A stretch of 64,000 nt of DNA. Origin: Isoetes taiwanensis (Eukaryota; Streptophyta; Lycopodiopsida; Isoetales; Isoetaceae). Where the stretch lies: NCBI GenBank assembly GCA_021234155.1, contig JAJEKV010000124.1, positions 1,428,001 to 1,492,000 on the forward strand. The letters are read 5' to 3'. The notes under the pieces were generated by a model, which worked only from the letters and a program-made list of their open reading frames with translations, made no database searches and was not told the origin of the DNA. Each line of letters opens with the position of its first letter. Position 1 is the first letter of the stretch. The position numbers were made by a program, and so were the translations under genes. Shown here in pieces: positions 33,900-44,246 of the stretch.

Positions 33900-34235
33900 C
33901 AAACCTGGTTCATCTCTCAACCATTCTAAGAATTGGTCGAATTGTCGACCTTCTTCCGAATCTTCTACGTCCGCCTCCTCTTCCTCCTCCTCCTCCTCTT
34001 CCGAGATTTCATTCTCTTTTTTGAGGTCAAGCCAACCCCCGGGCGGAGCTGGTCGTCTTGTTGAGAGCTCAACTCCTCCTCTTCCTCCAACTCCTCCTCT
34101 TCCTCCTCTTCATCAGAGGAGAGAATTGGGCAAGAAAATCTATGGGGGGGAATAGAGGGGTTCTTCAACCCGACGTCTCTTTGAGGAGACCTCGGGTTCT
34201 TCATGAAGTTCGAGCGCTGAGGCTGAACGCTTCAT
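33900..34235 (-). pseudogene. Acidic/basic low-complexity protein with its own TATA box
   Basis: ATG at 34235 opens KRSASALELHEEPEVSSKRR (a bipartite-NLS-like stretch), followed by a stop at the CCA-TAG. Other frames then give long Glu runs (SSDEEEEEEELEEEEEL), SSQQDDQLRPG and Lys/Arg repeats to about 33900. The start lies 56 bp below a minus-strand TATATAAAT at 34291-34299. Composition suggests a nuclear, nucleic-acid or chromatin-associated protein, but no domain is recognisable. Frame breaks show decay. Confidence 0.4.
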
Positions 34236-34271
34236 GGCGGGCAGAAAAAAAAAACCCGGCCAGAATGGAGG

Positions 34272-34425
34272 TCTTGAGAGCGTGAACCGGATTTATATAG
34301 GGTTAATTAGAAATTAGCGTGAATAATTTATTGCCTCAAATAACACGCCAGGCGTACGAAATTCCCGCCAGCTATATCATCTAGGGTATATTATTATGGA
34401 TAATAAATTCTCACGTCTATCAGCT
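34272..34425 (-). promoter_or_regulatory. Minus-strand promoter module, copy 1
   Basis: TATA box at plus 34291-34299 (minus TATATAAAT). Palindrome ACGCCAGGCGT at 34345, about 50 bp upstream. Repeated at 33112-33290. It sits directly in front of the acidic/basic gene. Confidence 0.6.
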
Positions 34426-34478
34426 ATATGTCTTTTCGTAATCATATATCCAAATTTTCGATAATTAAAATTAGGATA

Positions 34479-37406
34479 TCCTATATTATAATGTTTTGTT
34501 GTGTTGCATCCAGCCCTCGATCCAACGGCTCAGATCTAGAGCTGTAGATCGGACGGCCATGGTAAAAAGAAAGAAAGAAAGTCGCTTCCTTCTTCGGCTG
34601 TTTCTTCGGCTGTGGTGGAGTTCATTGATGCATTGCAACTATCAACAGGTTCACCTACATGAGGCCACCTAGATTTAAAGGAGCTAGCAGGGTCTTTAAC
34701 CTCAAAGCTAGCGAGATGTATTGAATGAAGTGCAGACAGTCAAAATGAAGCAGAGGATCTTCAGGCTGAAGTGGAGAATGAAGGTCTGAACACGGCAAAG
34801 CTTGGCGAAGCACATACCCTTGAATGAATCTTGGTGAAGCACTTCATTTTCTGTACATGTAAGTATTATGAATACCTTCTTCACAGGGTTTGCATGTCTA
34901 CTGACTGAGTGTTCATGGTGTCCTGAGGTTAGGGTACCAAAACAGTAAAATAATCTTCTTGCTTTCAAGTGGCTTTTGGGTGTTCTGAAAAGTCCAGTAT
35001 GTTTCTTCTGCTAGAAGCTCTAATTAAGCAGTTTTTGGAAGGTCACAGTAGGGTTTTAGAAGCTCAAATATGTTATGGGTTCCTGAATTTTCCTGAGGAA
35101 CTGTGGTGATCAACTGTATTATGTGGTTGAAAACTGTTTGCCAGAAATAGCTATCTATAATTTTTGGGATTTGTGGAGCGTTGGACTCGGATTTCTAGGT
35201 CGTTTTGCAAGGCATGGCCGGATGTATGCATGCGACCACATTCTGGATTAGATATTTGCACTGGCTTTAGCTCTTTACAGGATCCTAGAGGCAACACATG
35301 GCCGTGTTGAGACGACGTAGAAGCAAAGCACTTCCTGCTTTTCTTTAGATATGCTAGGATGACTTTTTAGTTTCAGAACTCTTGGAGATCTGGGATCTTT
35401 AAGTGATAGATAGGGTGATAGGGTCAATTTGGATGGGACGATTTTGTCTTTTGGAAGTAGACATCATAGCCATAGATTATGTTAGGATTCTTGGAGATGG
35501 GCTGTTGTTTACAGAATTGGCATTGCAAGGACTGGAGAATTTTGGCATATCTTGGATTTTTGAATCTTTGTAGCAGACCACTTTTATTACATGATTGCCT
35601 TTTTAGGAATGCTGCCAAACATATTTCAAACTTAGTATCGCAGCAAAAATGAAATTGGTAACTGTGCGGATTCATATTTCTGTCCTTGATTCAGTTTGTA
35701 ACACTAAATGATTACTTCCATTTGTGTAGGTAATCTCCATAGCTCATAAATCTAATTGTGCATATGTAAGTTTTATGAGTGCGAAGATCAGAGAAGAGAA
35801 AACAAAAATCAGAATTTTAGAACAAGAAGTTCTTAAATATCAAAGTGATGTAAGGCTACAATGTATATGCAGAGCTCCATTCATCGATTTTTTCGAGAAT
35901 GTGTGCAGTCAAATGCAGATTATTGATGAAGCTGCAGATTCTTGAAGAATTGGTAAAAAAATTGCATATCATTGGAGGATTTGTGTAAACGATTGCACAA
36001 GAGGATCTGCAGATTGCTGAGGAAATTGTAAAGTAGAAGTGTAAAACCATGTTAGTTTCTCACCGGTTCATATTAATTGTCTGTTTTTAGCTTTATAGTG
36101 CCTAATACATCGAAGATGTATAACAAATCGCTAAACTAAGCCCATTTGAAATTTTGTTTGACCATTGGTTCTTTTACGAAATCTGATCCCGAAGGTTGTT
36201 GACGCCCATTATATTATCTTTTTTCATGAACAATTATATTGCATGCATTAGCTTCCTTTTCATGTAGCTATTGTTCCTAGAGCCCAGTTTAATAAGCAGT
36301 ATTACTAGAATAGCACACGTTTGCTATCTCATATGTTTGCATGAATTGTATTGGCCAACTTCTAATTAACCAATATAAATTTCATCTCTCAATGTTTGTT
36401 GCTCAAAACACATAACACACGTTTAAAAATTGGGTTAGCAAAATTTTGGTTATTTAACAATTGTCTTTATCTTACATCTATATCCAATACTCTACATTCT
36501 AACAAGCATAGAGTATTTATCACAAATAGAATATATATCACAAATATCTTCAAAATTTTCATTCAAAAGTTTCCAATCTTTGTAGGTTCTTAACAATGCC
36601 CAGCAACACTCACCATAACTAGAAAGTCTCAATGGTTTACGTATTACGTAACATGTTATTCCTAGAAAGTCTCACATAACATAAGGATAATAACATAAGG
36701 ACAATGGAAAAATGACTTGAAATAAAAAGACATATTTAGTGGTCAATATATGTGATTAATTCCTCTGGCTTGAACATTGATAACTACTGCCCTTCATTAG
36801 TGCTTAAAGGCATTGACATATGTCCCTACATAAATTAAGACTTAATGTTGGCACACAACCTACGTATACCCAGTCTAGAGACTTAAGGGTCAATATTGGC
36901 ACACAACCTGCATATACTGCATCTAGAGACCAACATTCTTATTGTCTTGAACACATACAATTGCTATCCTTTAGACTAACATTCTTACTGTCTTGAACGC
37001 ATGCAACTGAATACCCTACATCATCATGCCACATCTTCCATATCGGATGTTCTTGGAATGACCGAATTTGAAAAAAGGAACCATCTATTTTGCACATTTT
37101 GTTTTGCCAATGCTCAATGACAATAAATAATTTTATTATAAAGTTGTGTGGTCCAACCAAAGCGTGTTCACCAAAGTGATCCAACTGTCAACATTTGAGG
37201 CCGCAATCCAACGGGCAAGATTTCATGCTCGCCAAAAGATCCGTAGTTTTAGGTGTGTGCATGTAGACGATAGTTGCATCGTCTACAGGTTTCCAAGTAA
37301 AGCCTAACAATTCTGGACACCATCATTGTTGCACGCTTTTCTTATCGCGGCCAAAACATTTATAGGCTCACAACTTATGCCCAGCAACGCTGGGCATCTT
37401 TACTAG
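34479..37406 (+). mobile_element. Complete non-autonomous Helitron, 2928 bp
   Basis: The 5' end is A|TCCTATATTATAATGTT, 34479 being the T of TC. The 3' end is a perfect 9-bp hairpin ATGCCCAGC-AAC-GCTGGGCAT (37377-37397), then TCTTTA, then CTAG (37403-37406) followed by T. All Helitron end rules are met: insertion between A and T, 5' TC, 3' hairpin close to CTRR, no target duplication, no inverted repeats. The interior has no Rep/helicase ORF. It contains short frames and an AAAG tract (34567-34580). No captured gene could be named. Confidence 0.85.
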
Positions 37407-37631
37407 TATTTATATAAATGTCATTTCCTTGTTGTTGCCACGAAAATTCTGTTTTAAATGATTTCGTTTACGCCCATTGTTATTATTATATTAAACCTAT
37501 TTCCAAGGAATTTCTTGCTTTTAAAAAAAATTGATTTACCTCTACATATTCCATAAATGTACGTACTTTTTTTATCTTATGGTGTAATAATTTTTTCCTA
37601 CTCATTGACTAAAAAGGGTGCAATTTGCCTA
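37407..37631. other. Short AT-rich gap between Helitron and DUF7869-like gene
   Basis: It ends in a polypyrimidine and TTTGCCTAG acceptor-like signal at 37622-37630, the likely 3' splice site for the next exon. Confidence 0.4.
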
Positions 37632-40600
37632 GGTCAATGGTGCCTCTCCAAATCAAGATGGTGTGCAACATATCGAAAAGAGCAATATCAATGAAAAACC
37701 AACTCCTAGCAAGAATGTTGAAGAAAAACAATTAGTCCTCTATAGTAGGGTGCAATGGAGGAACAAGAAGGTGAGAATCATGCACAAGTGCAACAAGGAA
37801 ATAGTAGGCCAAGGAGTCATTGTGCTAGCGTGATCCTGGTCAAGCCATTAATGATGAAAGGCTAGGGGAAGACAATATTGGTATTGCAACCGATGTTGGA
37901 AGACAACCGGAAAGGTAAAGGTTTGGGTGACAAGGAATGTTTTGGTTGTGTCAAGCAATTGGAGGTTCCTTGCATCATGGCATGGCCTATAAGTAGTGTT
38001 CAATTTGTGGAGGATTATATTTTTCCGAGCCTGAGGTTGTTGGGGACAATGATTGTCTTGATATTGATCCATTGGCGGTTGGAACTCTAAACCTAGGCAA
38101 AAGGGGAGAAGTATCGCTTGCCGGACATTATCCTAGCAAAAAGAGCCAAGTTGAATAGTGACACCAAACGTGAGACAATGGTGAAGGTTAGGGGCTCAGA
38201 TTGTTGTTGGAGTGCTTGTATGCAATTCTTTACAATAGAACAATTGGTGGAAGCAAGAGCCACTTTTCAAGAGTACACCGCTTGATGAGAGGAGGACCTA
38301 CATGTACACAATCTTCGAGCATGCACTTCAAGATGAAAGAAACCCAAACAAAAAAGATACCCTTTGCTAGGCAAATGGATATGTGCAAAAGCATGGCGTA
38401 GTATCCGTGCAATTCCAACTTCTTCATGGCATAATTGGCAAAAAAAAAAAGAGGGGGAACAGGATTGCTTTACATGGAAATAATGGTTTGTTGAGACCAA
38501 CAGCTAGGACCTTGGCTGCCGGGGAGATATTTGAAAAATATATTGATTTCAATGCGAGAGTCTATGCCACACAAAAGTAGAAGGGATGAAAAGGAAGAGC
38601 AGTTGTTGAGAAAAGGTTGCCATCACATTGTACTCAAAAGAGTATTTTGGAAGAAGTGAATTCCCTACTTCGAGAATTGGGAATTCTTCCAATATCCCAA
38701 CCTAGCTTTAGTAGGTTATGGAAGAAGCATTTCAATCATGTCACCATAGCAACTTCAAACAACTTTGCAAAGTGCAATTTATGTGCTAAGTTGAAGGAGA
38801 CTCTTGATAAGACTGTGCAACCTAGTCAAAGGGCTAGGATAAGGGAGCATATGAAGGTATTGGATGTGGAGGACTTTATCTGCATTGGAACCCAATAACT
38901 ATTTATGTATTATACATGACAAGATGGACCAGCAAAAGACTTGTCTTCCACAATTCAAGTACATACCAAAGTCATGTGGAAGATCATACCCTTTACTGAT
39001 CTCAATGACTGGGGCAATCTTGCATGGGCAGAATCAAACCTACTATGGCCATTTTAGTTTGGAGTTGTGGAGTGATGGTCCAGATTTTCATATTGGGAGT
39101 ATCATGAGGTGTTTGAGAAACTATGAAAATGGATACAATGGTCACCTCCAGGACCTTACAGCTAGCCAGGCACTACATAGAGCATTGTTAGATGGAAACC
39201 CTAACAATATTGAAAAGTTCAGCAAGGCAAGGTTTAGGAAGCATGGGTCTAATGAACATGTTGGAGCTTCAACTTCACGTGCTAAACCTCAAGATCTACC
39301 CAAAAGGTTTCTCTTGCAACTTGATAACTGTGCTGGCCAAAATAAGAACAGGTGGATGTTTTCTTTCCTATCCTACTTAACAGCTGTGGGGATATTTGAA
39401 AGAGTTAATTTAGGGTTTCTTATGCCCGGGCATACCCATGAGGATGTGGATGCATTATTTGGCAAATATAGTTGTATACTGAAGCAGCAAACAGTGACCA
39501 ACTTTCCTAGGCTAATGGAAATCTTGCCTGAATGCACTACTCCAAACCCTATAGCTTCTCTCATAGAAGAAGTGCCCGATTGGAAGAGCTTTGTGGATGG
39601 TTATACATTGGATCTTGAAGGTCATTCCAGGCCTCTGCAGTTCACTTTTTGGGTGAGAGATGGGATTCCAATCTTCCAATGGAAGATGAGACCTTCAGAG
39701 GATGAGTGGAGAGGAGGGGAGGAAATATGGCGTAGAGATGAGAATGGCAAGCCTATGATACCTCTAGGTCAACCAAAAGCTTTAAAACCTACTGTGAAGA
39801 AGTGAAGCAATTGGGATCATTAGGGTTTTTTTGAGATTTAAAAAGGGCCTTCAAAACATGCCAACTAAGCCAAATAAAGATAAATGAACCACCAATCAGA
39901 AATCGAGCCGACGGGTCGGTTCCAAGAAAAGCGTTATAACTAACTCACTGGATCACATTTTCTAGCATAACTATTGATAGAAAAGTCCAAATGAGCTCTC
40001 GTTTAGTGCAATAGATAGATCTCATTGAGATCTTTCCAACCTTAGGTGCTTTGCACATATTTTAACTACTTATGATTGTCAAAACTCCAAAAAATATGGT
40101 TTTTACCATTTTTTACTATCCTATGGGGCTAAAAGATATGCAAACCATCCAAGATTGGAAAGATCTCAATGAAATCTATCTATTGCACCAAACAAGAGCT
40201 CATTTGGACTTTTCTATCAACACTTATGCTAGAAAATGTGATCTAGTGAGTTAGTTATAACTGTTTTGCTGACTGGATTACCAGTCCTGTTTTCTGATTG
40301 GTAGTTCATATAGCTTAGTCAGCAGTTCTTAGAAGGCCCTTTTATGATCTCAAAAAATCCCTAATGTGACTAAGGAAGGAATCCAAGACTATATAAAGCA
40401 TTGGCAAACCAATCCAGATGACACCAACCGTGCCTTGGTGGCTTACTGGAAAAAGGTGATTAACCTGTTGGGGGAGATAGACACATCCTCAGATGAATTG
40501 AAAGAAGGGTGGTTGCCTAAAACTAGGTGGAAGACCTTAGTAGGTGCTGAGGATTTTGATGACACTATAAGTAGCATTCGCAAGCAATATGCTCCTCCTC

Positions 40601-41049
40601 CTTCTGACAAACACTATGTTGGTCCTAAGAACAATAGGCCAAAGTTTCTAGGCATGGATGCTTATGAACCTTCCACTAACTTGGAATGCCACCAATTTGT
40701 GGTAGTAAAGCCAGCAGATTTAGATACATATCCAGTGTGGTTGGGGTTCACTATCTCTGATATTTGCAAAGAAGAAGGTAATATTAACTTCAACCATGTG
40801 CTTGGGGGAATGGTGGTGTCCAAAGGTCATCGGTTGACCAACGTGATCGGATAAAGAAAGGTACCTCGATTGTTGGACAAAGAAATGGAGGAGAAATCCA
40901 AAGTGATCCCCGATCTTTGGCTAGACTATGAAAGTGTTTTGTACTCATGGACTCCAAACACTATTCCAGCTAGAAATGCGAGAATTACAATACCTCAGGA
41001 TGTTAGGAAGAAGGCTATGATATCATTGGGGGTGCTTGAAGAAAGTTGA
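37632..41049 (+). pseudogene. DUF7869-like (RNase-H-like, transposase-type) gene, interrupted
   Basis: Fragments in order: an N-terminal frame from 37632 (VNGASPNQDGVQHIEK); 38280-38480 (LDERRTYMYTIFEHALQDER, one TAG, VQFQLLHGIIGKKKKRG, ALHGNNGLLRPTAR); 38600-38898 (SQPSFSRLWKKHFNHVTIAT, CNLCAKLKETLDK); after one frame shift 38890-39805 (IIHDKMDQQKTCLPQFKY, LQLDNCAGQNKNRWMFSFLS, GFLMPGHTHEDVDALFGKYS); a foldback insertion at 39818-40366; then 40369-41049 (VTKEGIQDYIKHWQ, CHQFVVVKPADLDTYPVWLG), with one TAA at 40852. The conserved D, DN..QNKN and GHTHEDVD residues resemble a DDE/RNase-H-like active site. This family is abundant in seed-free plants. Here it is inactive. Confidence 0.75.
39818..40366. 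mobile_element. Foldback/MITE, 549 bp, inserted in the DUF7869-like coding region
   Basis: The element is an almost full-length inverted repeat. It starts CATTAGGGTTTTTTTGAGAT and ends ATCTCAAAAAATCCCTAATG, and arms of about 250 bp pair across the centre (AACTAACTCACT, TTTTCTAGCATAA, TTGATAGAAAAGTCCAAATG and others in both). It splits the reading frame between PTVKK and VTKEG. I found no convincing target duplication, so the superfamily is open (Mutator-like is possible). Confidence 0.88.
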
Positions 41050-41920
41050 ATAACTATGTAAATTTTTGTTATCACGTTTTTATGATATGGTGCTATATTG
41101 TGAAATATTGACTATTTTGTAAATAACATGATATTACGTTTTCATAATTTTGAGGTGAAATGTGTGAATTTGAATATGCTACTAAAAACATGCAATATGA
41201 AATTTGTCCCAAAATTAAGATATAAACCCAATTTAATTGAATGATGGTTTTTGTATGTATAACAACAAATCTAACACATTACACATGTTTAGCAAAGTGG
41301 TTTCATAGGGATAGACCAGTGAGCTTTATCATCTCATCCATCTCAGCTTTGTCTATCCGCATCATCTAAATTGGATCACCATATGCATCGTAATCAACAT
41401 ATCCTTCCATTAAAATTTTAGCAATATACTTTGAAACTACTACAATTACATTCCTTTGGCCGGCTTTTGTTTAAGAGGCAAAGAACCTCAGTTTTCGGGG
41501 ACGTTTTTGGAAATGGATGGAACATGCCTAACTTTATCTTCTAGCTGCAAGAATTGTCATCTTGTGAAGAATACAAAACTGAGCGAAGGTCTAAGCTTTC
41601 GAAGATCTCCAATAGGAATGAAGCTTTCGAAGGTCCCCAATGGGAATGGCTACATGATTCGGGTGAAATGGCAAACACATGGGCCTTAGCAACATCTACA
41701 TGTTCCATCTCATTTGGTCTCTATAGATGTTAGGATATAATATATCATTTGGCCTCAGAATATAAGTTAATTCAATTTGATTCTTCTTCCAAAAAAAGAA
41801 AAGAAAAAGAAAAGAAAAAAAGAAATGAGGTGCCTAGACACAACGGATTGCTTCAATACGATGTGTTAATTGTTGGGTAAAGCATTTGCAATAGCCCATG
41901 ACTTTCTAATATGCTGTTAT
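41050..41920. other. Spacer before the LTR element
   Basis: 41257-41295 repeats the end block of the 21.5-kb array (CAACAAATCTAACACATTAC). 41793-41824 is an AAAAG-rich tract. The 77-codon frame at 41456-41689 has no known motif. Confidence 0.45.
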
Positions 41921-43528
41921 TGTGACCTTCCAGCATAATATACGACCCGAATACGTATATTATACTGCCACATCACACGTACATGTCACAAATGACATGT
42001 ACTTGGAGGCCGTAAAGGCTTGCACCTAGGGGGCAAGAGTTGCACCTAGGGGGGCAACCTCGAATGTTGTGCATGTTTAATAAACATACACAACTATAAA
42101 CCCTATGGACCCCATTGCCAAATGGATAAATCCCATTTGGCCAATGTCTACCTAACCCTAAGGGTTTTTATATAAGGGCTTTCCCCTTAAACCCTAAACC
42201 TTTCTTCCCTTTGCATTTAGGGTTTTCCTTGAGCTCCCGTTCCTTCTCTCGCATTTAGGGTTCTCTTGAGCCATTTCGGCCAAGCCAAGACCCCAATTCG
42301 CATTGCCAGGCTCTGAAAAGCCGCCTTTGCACAACAGATCTTCGAGTAGTAGCAGTCTTCAGCAGGATCAGAGGCATGGATGCATTCCGAGGATCTGGAG
42401 CAGGTCAAGTACCAGGTAATTAGTCGTTTTGTTGTGCAAAGCCGCCTTTTGGCTAGGCAATAAGCTTGTTTAGCATGTTAGTTCAGCAGTAGAGACCTTA
42501 CAGATTCCGAGATCATAAGCCCTAACAAAGGAACCTAACTCTGGATGTTTAGATAGATAGATTAGATGTTATTCTTCATTTCAGTTCTGTGATGATGTTG
42601 GTATTTCACTCTGTGACCTCCATGTATTGGGAAGGGGGGTAGAGGCCTAAAGCCTGTATAGCAGATGATCCTAGACAGCCTACTAGTTCCCAAGTACATG
42701 AGGCCCGTGCATAGGAGCCCGCCTGGTTGTGGGTGGCGGGGCTAGACCGGTTGACAAGGAGGAACTTGTCCTATCACGGATTGACCCCTCTGGTATGTAA
42801 AGCCTACCGGGGGTCTATGCGGGCTAGGCTTAATGGCTTGTCACTGAGTGTGGGCAAGGCATGAGCTCGACACCTCTTGGGTGATGCGTCACCTTCAATG
42901 AGGTTCAAGTCGAATACGTGCAGTGGCCCTCTAGCCGCCTGTGATGGGCATGGATGCCTCTGGAGGGGAGGTGACTTCCCTCCTGCCTCATCGGGATTGG
43001 GGAGATGCAACCCAGCAGTAGCCCCTTTGGCTATGCACCCGGTAGGCTACGATCAGGTCCCAATACTTTTCAATCTACTCTGCAAAGTGTGCACGGGAGG
43101 GGCAGATGGAGTGGACTACCCTCAGCCATATTCTTATGCCAGCCAAATCCATTTGCCATGAATTCTGTCTGCAATGACTTCTGGAGGCCCAAGCCGTCAG
43201 TCGAACCCCTTGAGTCTGAGCACTGGGTAGGATTTCCCTTGTTGTTATTGCTCATGTTGATGTTGTTGTATATGTGATGATTATGATATGTTCACCCTTC
43301 AAGGTGATTGTATTGATATATTGATATTATGTGCTCATGTATATTCACGCTTCTGCAGCTAGGTCGACCCGAAGGGAGACGGGTGAATGACACATCCACT
43401 CTTCCCTTGCTGGCTCATTCCACTGGGAGTGGTGTCAGGTGGATGGCCCCTGCCAGTTTGGCTGCCAGGGGGAATGCTCCGCCTTCTGATACGATGTCTG
43501 CATCATAGAAGAAGTAGGGGACGTCACA
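41921..43528 (+). repeat. 5' LTR, 1608 bp
   Basis: It begins TGTGACCTTCC and ends GACGTCACA, giving the TG...CA ends and a 6-bp TGTGAC/GTCACA inverted pair. It is followed after one base by the primer-binding site. A TATATAAGG at about 42169 is a candidate promoter. The matching 3' LTR is not in the window, so the left border rests on the inverted pair and the PBS spacing. Confidence 0.75.
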
Positions 43529-43529
43529 G

Positions 43530-43541
43530 TGGTATCAGAGC
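43530..43541 (+). other. Primer-binding site complementary to initiator Met-tRNA
   Basis: TGGTATCAGAGC is the standard plant LTR-retrotransposon PBS for tRNA-iMet and lies one base after the LTR end. It anchors the 5' LTR border. Confidence 0.92.
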
Positions 43542-43745
43542 ATGATCTTTGTAGACCAAGTTCGAGCACTGACCATTTCCCGTAGGACTAACAATAGACT
43601 TCCAGTCTTGGGAATAACCACCCAAGCATGAACCTCGAAAATTGGAGAATTTTTTTTCCAATCTCTAGTGCAGCAATAGGTTAATGCTAAGTTAATAGTA
43701 AGTTTTAGCAAAAACCCAACCAAATTTGGTCAAAAAGAGGTGACC

Positions 43746-43809
43746 TCTCACAGAGTGCGCCCAGACCAAATCCGCCAGTCTCGGATTTGCTCCCCGCGCA
43801 CTGTGTGAG
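43746..43809 (+). promoter_or_regulatory. Hairpin module, copy 1
   Basis: CTCACAGAGTGCGC ... AAATCCGCCAGTCTCGGATT ... GCGCACTGTGTGAG: nested inverted arms of about 14 bp (one mismatch) and 7 bp (AATCCG/CGGATT). It is repeated at 43961 and 45613. Confidence 0.85.
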
Positions 43810-43960
43810 TGGTGGACCCATGTTGACCTAGATAGATGCACAATTTAGGTAATCTAATAGTGCAGTTAAGCTTATCCCTTAGATTTTAGCTAGTTTTGCA
43901 TGTTAAAATGCTAAGAAACTCTTTATAAATTTAAAATTGGACCCAAAAAGAGGTGACTCC

Positions 43961-44022
43961 CCACAGAGTGCGCCCAGACCAAATCCGCCATTCTCGGATT
44001 GGCCTCTCGCGCACTGTGTGAG
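43961..44022 (+). promoter_or_regulatory. Hairpin module, copy 2, upstream of the H3-like gene
   Basis: Same module (CCACAGAGTGCGCCCAGACC ... CGCGCACTGTGTGAG). A TATA-like CTATAAGTAG follows at 44134 and the H3-like ATG at 44247. Confidence 0.85.
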
Positions 44023-44133
44023 TGGTGGATGCTTTTTGGCTAACCCAACCTAATGTATTCATCATAACTACACTAATATCTTCTAGAATGGCATAATATG
44101 GAATTGCAGGTCCAAACCCTAAAATCCCCCTAC

Positions 44134-44143
44134 CTATAAGTAG
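44134..44143 (+). promoter_or_regulatory. TATA box for the H3-like gene
   Basis: CTATAAGTAG lies 113 bp before the ATG. The same layout (hairpin, TATA, about 115 bp, ATG) is seen for the next gene. Confidence 0.5.
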
Positions 44144-44246
44144 ACAATTAAGGTTCCTCATTTACATTTACATCCTCCAGCAAAAAGCTCCTCGTCCCAG
44201 AAGACGATTTTTAGGCGGCAGGAAGCCGATTCCCTCGATTCAAAAT

